Source: Schistosoma haematobium
Lineage: Eukaryota; Platyhelminthes; Trematoda; Strigeidida; Schistosomatidae
NCBI RefSeq assembly: GCF_000699445.3
Contig: NC_067197.1
Span: forward strand, 32,161,809 to 32,225,808
Direction of reading: 5' to 3'
DNA: 64,000 nt
The notes below the pieces were generated by a model, which was not told the DNA's origin, made no database searches, and saw only the letters and a list, made by a program, of their open reading frames with translations. Each line of letters starts with the position of its first letter. Positions within the stretch are counted from its first letter, which is position 1. The position numbers were made by a program, and so were the translations under genes. This document shows, piece by piece, positions 59,401 to 64,000 of the stretch.

Positions 59401-62400
59401 TCCAAAAGGAGCGGCAGTCTTGTACACAACCACGCCAGCGGTAGCTGATCGCGATGTGATCAATCTGAGTCCAGGCTTGAGATGCAGAGGGAGGACGCCA
59501 GGTGGCACATCGGCGATGACTGTGCCGAAAGTTAGTGCTAGCCAGAAACAGGTTGTGGTCTGTGCAAAGTTGCAGTAGACGGTCCCCGTTATCTGACCTG
59601 CGACCAACGAGTCCCCATCGGCCACCTAAACGACTCTCTTCTGTGCCTAGACGCCCGACCTGAGCATTCAAGTCTCCGGCTAGTACTACAATATCTGTCG
59701 AACGCACTTTCTGGAGAAGAACTGATAACTGGTGGTAAAACTCATCCTTGATTGCATCCGGGCTGCAATCTGTCGGGGCATAGGCGGAGATGACGAAAAG
59801 ACATCGTTTCTCACGCCGATTTCTTCTCACTTTGATGGAACTTTCTAATCTAACAGCACATAACCGACTGTTAATGGGGATCCAATCGACTAGTGCCGCC
59901 TCAGCTCTAGCGCTTAGTGCGACACCAACGCCAGCAAGACCAGACGAAGATGCCACAGGGTCCCCGGATAAGCGCACGTAAAACAAGCTTTTCGAAGCGA
60001 CAGATGGAGATCGAATTTGTAGTACTTCGCCAGAGTCTTGAATACGGGTCTCGGATAGACAACACACGTCGATATTAAGACTTTCCAAAGACATAGCCAG
60101 CCCTATCTGTTGTCCGACCTGCATAAATGTGCGAACGTTGAAGGCAGCCAGTTTGAATGGTGCACGTGGTTTCAGAAAATCTGCTTCAGTCCTCGTATTC
60201 GGTGGTAACATACAATTTTCAAACCGGACAGTGACTCGAGAACGTATAGATACAGTCGGATTTCCGCCAAAGACGAGCCGCTGTATAAGTATAAAAGAGG
60301 GTGAGTAATGTGGAAAATAATAATAATAATGATAATAATAACAATAATGACAATAATACTAGTAATAATAATAACAGTATTAATAATGACAATAATTGTA
60401 ATGATAATAATCTGAATCAATTGTTTGTTTTTCAAAGCAAGAAAGGTAATTTCCGTAGGCATTAAAAGTTCATCAATTTGTGTGTGGGCTGTGATACTGC
60501 CCGGGTGCCCAAACCGAAGCAGGTGGTTATCTTAGGGGCCACACCCCGAGCCTTTGACCTAAAGGTCTAACCCACAAGGCAGTGGAGCATCGTAAGGAGA
60601 TGCAGTCCCATGGTAGCCGGTGACCAACGATTGGTTCATACGCCATTCGTTCCCGCAGGATACTGGAGCCCATGTGCACCATTGATTTGGAATCCGGTTA
60701 AAGCGCCGGACATTCGCTTTTCGTCCTCTCATTTTCGTAGACAACACCCCCGCCACGAGAAGGCAATGAGTAGGACTTCCCTGGCAGAGGCTGTATACGC
60801 GTGGCCGTGTGAGAGTATTTCGAGAGGGAGAGCGGACTCTCACCACTCTCGGCCGTACCAGGGCATTCAGGGGGGCGTGTAAAAACAGAAAGTAATATAA
60901 CACAAAAAGATGACTGATGATACGAGTAACCTGACATCAGTGTGCTGAAAACATTCGTTAAAACGTTTCTTACTTCTTCCACATTCAAATTTACCGACGA
61001 TTTTCGGTTTCCATTCAATTTCTTTAATTTCGCGTGTAACCTGAAAGAAAGTGTTGATAGTTTGAGTCAACATCTCTCAACACACAACCTCCTAAATGAA
61101 AGTGAGGTGATTCACTTCTAATCATTTACTGTTTTTAACAAGTGCTTGAATAAGTTGTGTCATCAAAGGTTGAATAATAGTGTCAAATATTCTGTTTGCA
61201 CTTTACAGAATGTTACTACATTCCTCTCGTGTTCAATGTAACTAGTTATATATTTGACAGTATTCATAAACATGAAATAGTTGAGTAATCTGAAGTACTT
61301 GGAATAAATCTACATTTGCATTCGATTGTGCAACTTACTTCATCATAATACAAAACTATTCTCCCATTCGGATGTATTAGGCAAGTTACTTCGGCTGTAA
61401 ACTCTACAATTAGAAAGCCATCGATATTAAGAACTTGGGTGAAAACAATGGCCAAATTACGTGATATTTCAATCGATCAACTGAATACGACCATAGTGTT
61501 TATTTGTTGTGGATGAGAAACGAATAGCCTAAGATATATGGTATTACGAATATTTTTAAAATTTGGGTGGATAATATTTAGGAATGACCATGAGATTAAT
61601 GGATGGGTAGATGAATGTGTTGTGTACAGAACTGACTTTGTGACAAACATACAACACGATTCATTTATTTTGAAACTGAAACTGTTCATCAAATTCAATC
61701 CAAGCCTGTAAACGTCAAAGAATCTGTGAATTCGTTTTCACACAAATGAAATAAGATTGTGACCTGATTTATCCACCATAGTGATCTTTATTTTACTCAT
61801 CAACATTAGTCATTTCCAGATCACATCAACTATTCTTCGAATCTTATTCAGCGTCATCAAGCGATCAGTGGATTTCACAAATAATTCTACCCTTATGTCT
61901 CTGAAAAGTGACAAATTCCTACATTTTCAGTTTCTGAGACAAATTGAATCTGACAACCTATGAATAATCATATGGAATGAAGATGTAAGTGTTTAAATTC
62001 CACATGTGTTGACTTACGTATACCATCAATTTTTTTATTCATAAACCATTTGACAGCAAAGAATTCCTCTGAAATGATGAAAATAAAAATGGATGTTTAA
62101 ATATGTGCATAACGAATATATATCACTTTCATTAAATGAAAGATTTAACACGGACTACATGTTCATGCAAGTTATGATCTTCATTCTGAGATTCATTGAA
62201 CCGATATAGTCAAATACTCAAGTACCTCTCATGAGGAAAGTTCTAGAAATATTATCACCTTCATCCGTATGATAAATGTCTCAATCCATTCAACTAAGAA
62301 GAATGTTTTACTTCCGTAGCATCTGTTCTAGGAGATTTAGACTGTGGTACATACTAATAATATCTAACTGACAATACCCATATAATAACATTTTCTGGGA

Positions 62401-64000
62401 TTCTGTTATTAACCAGTTCTGATAACTCATCAAAAACGGATGTTTTCAACCTTGTTGTTCTAGGTGTTCTAGTTCGAGTTAACCATCTTATGATAACAGA
62501 ATATTACTAATCTTTCATTGCTCAGCTGTTTCAAGAAGTGCCTGTATTGAAATTTGGTAATAGTACGAATGTGATTGCAAAGATCGAGTCCAAAACTCGA
62601 TTATAAACAAACAGCAAATGCAAAAGCAAACAGTAAATGCCAGAAAAGTATTGGAAGAAATGAAATATGACTTGATAGTTCATAGATTTCAATAATTCAA
62701 AATGACGTCTCTCACGACATCGCTTATTCTCGCACATGTGATAAGTCCGGTTAATTTAGTCTACAAAGACGTATCGTGTCTATGTCGATATCTACTATCT
62801 TGTAGTCTTGATAGACTGTAGAGTTGGTAATTAGCACTCGTACAATAACATCACTTGTTTTGTCATTTCTACTCTTCCAATGTGTTTGTATGTTGAGGTG
62901 AATCTCTGTTTTGTTTAATATTATCACATGATGGTAATCAAAAGGTGTTGTGAAACACACATGTTCTGGCACGACAATCACACAAACAAAACAATCATCG
63001 TGTGTTGATAAGCTCTTGTGTAATAGTCAAGTAAAATAGAGAATAATGTATGTAAAATGAAGTGTGGGAATAAGTAACGAAACAAATTATAACTGAATAA
63101 TACAAAAACTCACTCTTATCCAAAATCTGAAATACAGGATTTATTTTGGTTGGTATAAAAGGTTCAATATATCCGAGGTATCCGTTTCCGTGCATACCTA
63201 TGCCATCTGTATTTATTTATTGGAAACATGAAACATGATTGATTATTTAACATTGAATGTAATAAACTGAAGACTTAAATGAATTGCATGAACTGCATCT
63301 GGATTGCTATAAAGCATCACATTATCGACACAATTTGAAGAAGAAAGGATATCCAAAGAATTATTGCATGTCTCTAGGAGTATAAAACTAATTCAATAAA
63401 GAAATGGAATCAGCTTGGATTCATGGACAAAAATGTTATGAAGAAAATTAAGTTATAATTCGAGGTCAAAGAAAATTATTGACTTACCAGGAGCAATAGT
63501 GAGATATTCGACCTGACTACTGTAATATTTAAACCGCAGTTTCGGTTTTACTGTCTAAAAAACCGTAAACATAGAGACAAGTACCTTCATCACAAAATGT
63601 ATTGGACTTACGTAAGGATCAGTGCGTTCATCCGAACTTGTACTCAGAGGTAGATAAAACGGATCATTACTGATTCTCTGCAAATACATGTAATGCTGAG
63701 ACTGAGTATGTGTATAACGATCAAATTGATTACTTACATATCGATAATAATTATTTTCAAAAGTTACATTTTCCAAGGTCGTCCATTCAGGTTGTTTACA
63801 GACATCCTGGCATTCGGGGAACTCGGCAAGGCAGATGATAATTAGAAAAAATGACATCGATTGAGAAGATAAAATGTTGTGTCTAAAATGGTTCAGATGA
63901 AATAGACAACGTTATCTCATTGTATCGATTTTCAATTTGAATTAGTATGTTCAGTCAACACTCACCTCATCTTCTTGTTCAAAGTAGTAAGTCATATTTG
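53423..64000 (-). CDS. Plexin domain-containing protein (PLXDC/TEM7-like), partial, 11 exons
   Basis: Minus-strand exons with GT-AG borders: 64000-63966, 63806-63738, 63677-63612, 63554-63488, 63197-63114, 62068-62018, 61403-61339, 61040-60995, 55951-55874, 54549-54401, 53554-53423 (stop). Exon phases match at all ten junctions. The ectodomain aligns in order with PLXDC1/2: LTIAPG, YIEPFIP, FFAVKWF, FTAEVTCLIHPNGRI (the F-T-x4-L..GRI block), VTREIKE..KIV. Then comes a PSI-like module with CPKY...SC...CFWCDN..IC...C. A 22-residue helix (YIVIPLVIIFVVVCVGFIIW) with a short basic tail ends the protein, so it is a type I membrane protein. Vertebrate homologues are surface receptors. The N terminus and signal peptide lie outside the window. 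An exon between 55874 and 54549 may be missing from the model. An intact LINE sits in the intron 55952-60994. Confidence 0.68.
53789..53879 (-). CDS. Possible alternative exon of the PLXDC-like gene
   Basis: 91 nt between an AG acceptor (gattgtgattag) and a GTAGTA donor. In frame after the PSI exon it adds about 30 residues with a C.....DC pair, and passes phase 1 to a second acceptor at 53632 (tataacccag). That reading gives a Ser/Thr-rich stalk and stops at 53541-53543 before the membrane helix, which would be a soluble form. Evidence is splice signals and frame only. Confidence 0.3.
54401..54549 (-). CDS. PSI-module exon of the PLXDC-like gene
   Basis: 149 nt, 49 residues with six cysteines in a C..SC..CFWC..C..C arrangement. 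The CFWC centre is the signature of plexin-semaphorin-integrin modules. Acceptor ttttcacag and donor gttagt. It ends in phase 0 and joins either to the transmembrane exon or to the alternative exons at 53879 and 53632. Confidence 0.7.
57161..60211 (-). CDS. RTE endonuclease/reverse transcriptase, intact (1016 aa)
   Basis: A single undamaged frame. Endonuclease (residues about 20-290): NVRTF, SETRIQD (catalytic Glu), SAYAPTD, LAGDLNAQVG and DSDHALV, i.e. the apurinic-like fold that nicks target DNA. Reverse transcriptase (about 490-760): FLDIRAAFDSLDR (first Asp), SGVRQGCLISP, LEYADDIVLL (two Asp). The C-terminal segment (RLRWLGHVLRM, LPGWGPRD, MAQNR) is characteristic of this RTE branch and may bind RNA. 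It reverse transcribes its own RNA at the nicked target. All catalytic residues are present, so it could be active or very recently inserted. Distinct from copies 1 and 2, which belong to another RTE branch. Confidence 0.93.
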   Translation of the reverse strand: MLPPNTRTEADFLKPRAPFKLAAFNVRTFMQVGQQIGLAMSLESLNIDVCCLSETRIQDSGEVLQIRSPSVASKSLFYVRLSGDPVASSSGLAGVGVALSARAEAALVDWIPINSRLCAVRLESSIKVRRNRREKRCLFVISAYAPTDCSPDAIKDEFYHQLSVLLQKVRSTDIVVLAGDLNAQVGRLGTEESRLGGRWGLVGRRSDNGDRLLQLCTDHNLFLASTNFRHSHRRCATWRPPSASQAWTQIDHIAISYRWRGCVQDCRSFWSTYLDSDHALVCANLTLLFSGQRSDRHQRIDVSKLVATSVASKYRTELASRLATTPPKSIDEHWLQLHDAMKMAGTVSCGFAKRPAFKHWVSSGSLQLIEARRSTPGDREFDHKRRMLRKEIGQSLRKDREAWWSMRANELEAAAASGNYRKLFQLIRATGSKKSGVSETICEDDGMPITNIHRRLGRWAEFFEGQFNWPAAPATSVRLSCPTWPVTTDPPTEEEVRKELQLLKRYKSPGPDDLPPAPFKDGGDFLTKELTTLFTKVWELECVPTSWNESIVVPIFKKGSRRSCNNYRGISLLPIASKLLASVILRRLFKTRERLTREEQAGFRSGRGCIDHIFTLRQMLEHRHTFQRPTIVVFLDIRAAFDSLDRTVLWDCLLKKGVPEKFINILKALYKNTSGRVRAYNHLSPLFHSSSGVRQGCLISPFLFNFAIDDILETALMNVSNGGVDLLPGERLLDLEYADDIVLLCDNAQGMQSALNQLAISVRRYGMCFAPSKCKVLLQDWQDSNPVLTLDGEQIDVVEKFVYLGSCISAGGGVSDEINARIVKARAAYANLGHLWRLRDVSLAVKGRIYNASVRAVLLYACETWPLRVEDVRRLSVFDHRCLRRIADIQWRHHVSNAEVRHRVFGHRDDNSIGVTILKHRLRWLGHVLRMSSQRIPRRALFADSGTGWKRRRGGQCMTWCRGMKESCKGLACVGPSRLPGWGPRDGATQWLETLSDMAQNRSQWRSCCNLLLLSF
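60316..60410 (+). repeat. Interrupted (aat)/(aac) microsatellite in LINE leader
   Basis: A trinucleotide-like tract on plus (att/gtt on the coding strand) just upstream of the LINE frame. It may be variable between copies. Confidence 0.8.
60738..60880 (-). ncRNA. Structured RNA at the LINE 5' end (candidate)
   Basis: On the minus strand nested complementarity is visible: CCCTGG pairs with CCAGGG, GGCCG with CGGCC, and GTGAGAGT with ACTCTCAC. The two copies (here and 47275-47413) show different degrees of preservation. RTE and R2 elements sometimes carry HDV-like self-cleaving ribozymes at this position. I could not fit that fold with confidence. Confidence 0.35.
61404..63113. other. Introns of the PLXDC-like gene, nothing else clear
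   Basis: Besides the 62018-62068 exon there is a 76-codon minus-strand frame at 62751-62981 preceded by an AG (gtcgtgccag) in matching phase, ending in a stop. It could be an alternative terminal exon or chance. No element was recognised. Confidence 0.35.

Larger units (their letters stand above)
56925..60885 (-). mobile_element. RTE-like LINE, apparently full length, intronic
   Basis: Minus strand: about 0.65-kb leader (60885 to 60212) containing a trinucleotide repeat tract, one 1016-codon frame, then about 235 nt of 3' region ending in an A/T-rich (aaat)-like tract near 56925. The element lies in the same orientation as the host gene, within one intron. A target duplication was not found by eye. 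Confidence 0.85.

Noticed and set aside
57207..60000. Numerous short frames on both strands under the intact LINE
   Set aside because: Shadows of the 1016-codon frame, which shows all domain motifs.
62751..62981. 76-codon frame as an internal PLXDC exon
   Set aside because: It ends in a stop, and the exons on both sides join in phase without it. Kept only as a possible alternative end.
63807..63857. Apparent signal peptide starting MSFFLIIICLAEF upstream of the PLXDC-like exon
   Set aside because: The hydrophobic codons coincide with a pyrimidine-rich splice acceptor tract ending in ccag at 63807. An upstream exon (64000-63966) has a good donor in matching phase, so this is more likely intron than signal peptide.

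Overview
The window looks like a flatworm nuclear chromosome, almost certainly a blood fluke (Schistosoma). It is AT-rich, there is no dense coding, and the only convincing host gene is split into very short exons with GT-AG borders. The repeats are diagnostic. There is a Smalpha-type tRNA-derived satellite carrying a hammerhead ribozyme, a second tRNA-derived SINE that also carries a hammerhead, RTE-like LINEs, Penelope-like elements with a GIY-YIG nuclease, and Ty3/gypsy-type LTR elements. The species cannot be fixed from the sequence alone.

Layout. 1-3.0 kb: a foldback (arms 1-276 and 2686-2994). 3.9-10.5 kb: a large palindrome with 1.4-kb arms, with a solo LTR in its spacer. 11.5-12.5 kb: a Penelope-like fragment bounded by hammerhead-like inverted ends. 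12.6-14.95 kb: an RTE copy with target-site duplication, nonsense codons and an internal deletion. 15.4-21.1 kb: Penelope-like fragments, several hammerhead SINEs, a GIY-YIG-bearing Penelope-like copy, and a Smalpha array. 21.37-25.94 kb: a tandem array of a non-autonomous LTR retrotransposon (four 372-bp LTRs, three internals, one 5-bp target duplication). 26.4-27.1 kb: a Penelope-like fragment. 27.48-31.89 kb: a complete, very young Ty3/gypsy element whose pol is broken by three one-base shifts. 32-36 kb: little that can be recognised. 36.8-38 kb: an inverted second copy of the 11.5-kb Penelope-like/Smalpha composite. 38.5-46.1 kb: an old dispersed repeat cut by SINEs and a second RTE copy, with an inverted repeat outside. 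47.1-47.9 kb: the 3' end of another RTE with a 140-bp RTE leader inserted in it. 48-53.1 kb: mostly unassigned.

Host gene. From 64000 down to 53423 (minus strand) eleven exons can be assembled, with matching phase at every junction. They encode part of a single-pass membrane protein resembling plexin domain-containing proteins (PLXDC1/2, TEM7): a conserved ectodomain, a PSI cysteine module and a C-terminal transmembrane helix. Its 5-kb intron holds an RTE LINE with an intact 1016-codon endonuclease/reverse transcriptase frame on the same strand.

The elements fit together as follows. The LINEs supply target-primed reverse transcription that the hammerhead SINEs could borrow. The Penelope-like copies and the Smalpha/SINE copies both carry self-cleaving RNA motifs at or near their ends. 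The non-autonomous LTR array would need gag-pol in trans. The most unusual structures are the LTR array and the repeated association of hammerhead motifs with element boundaries.
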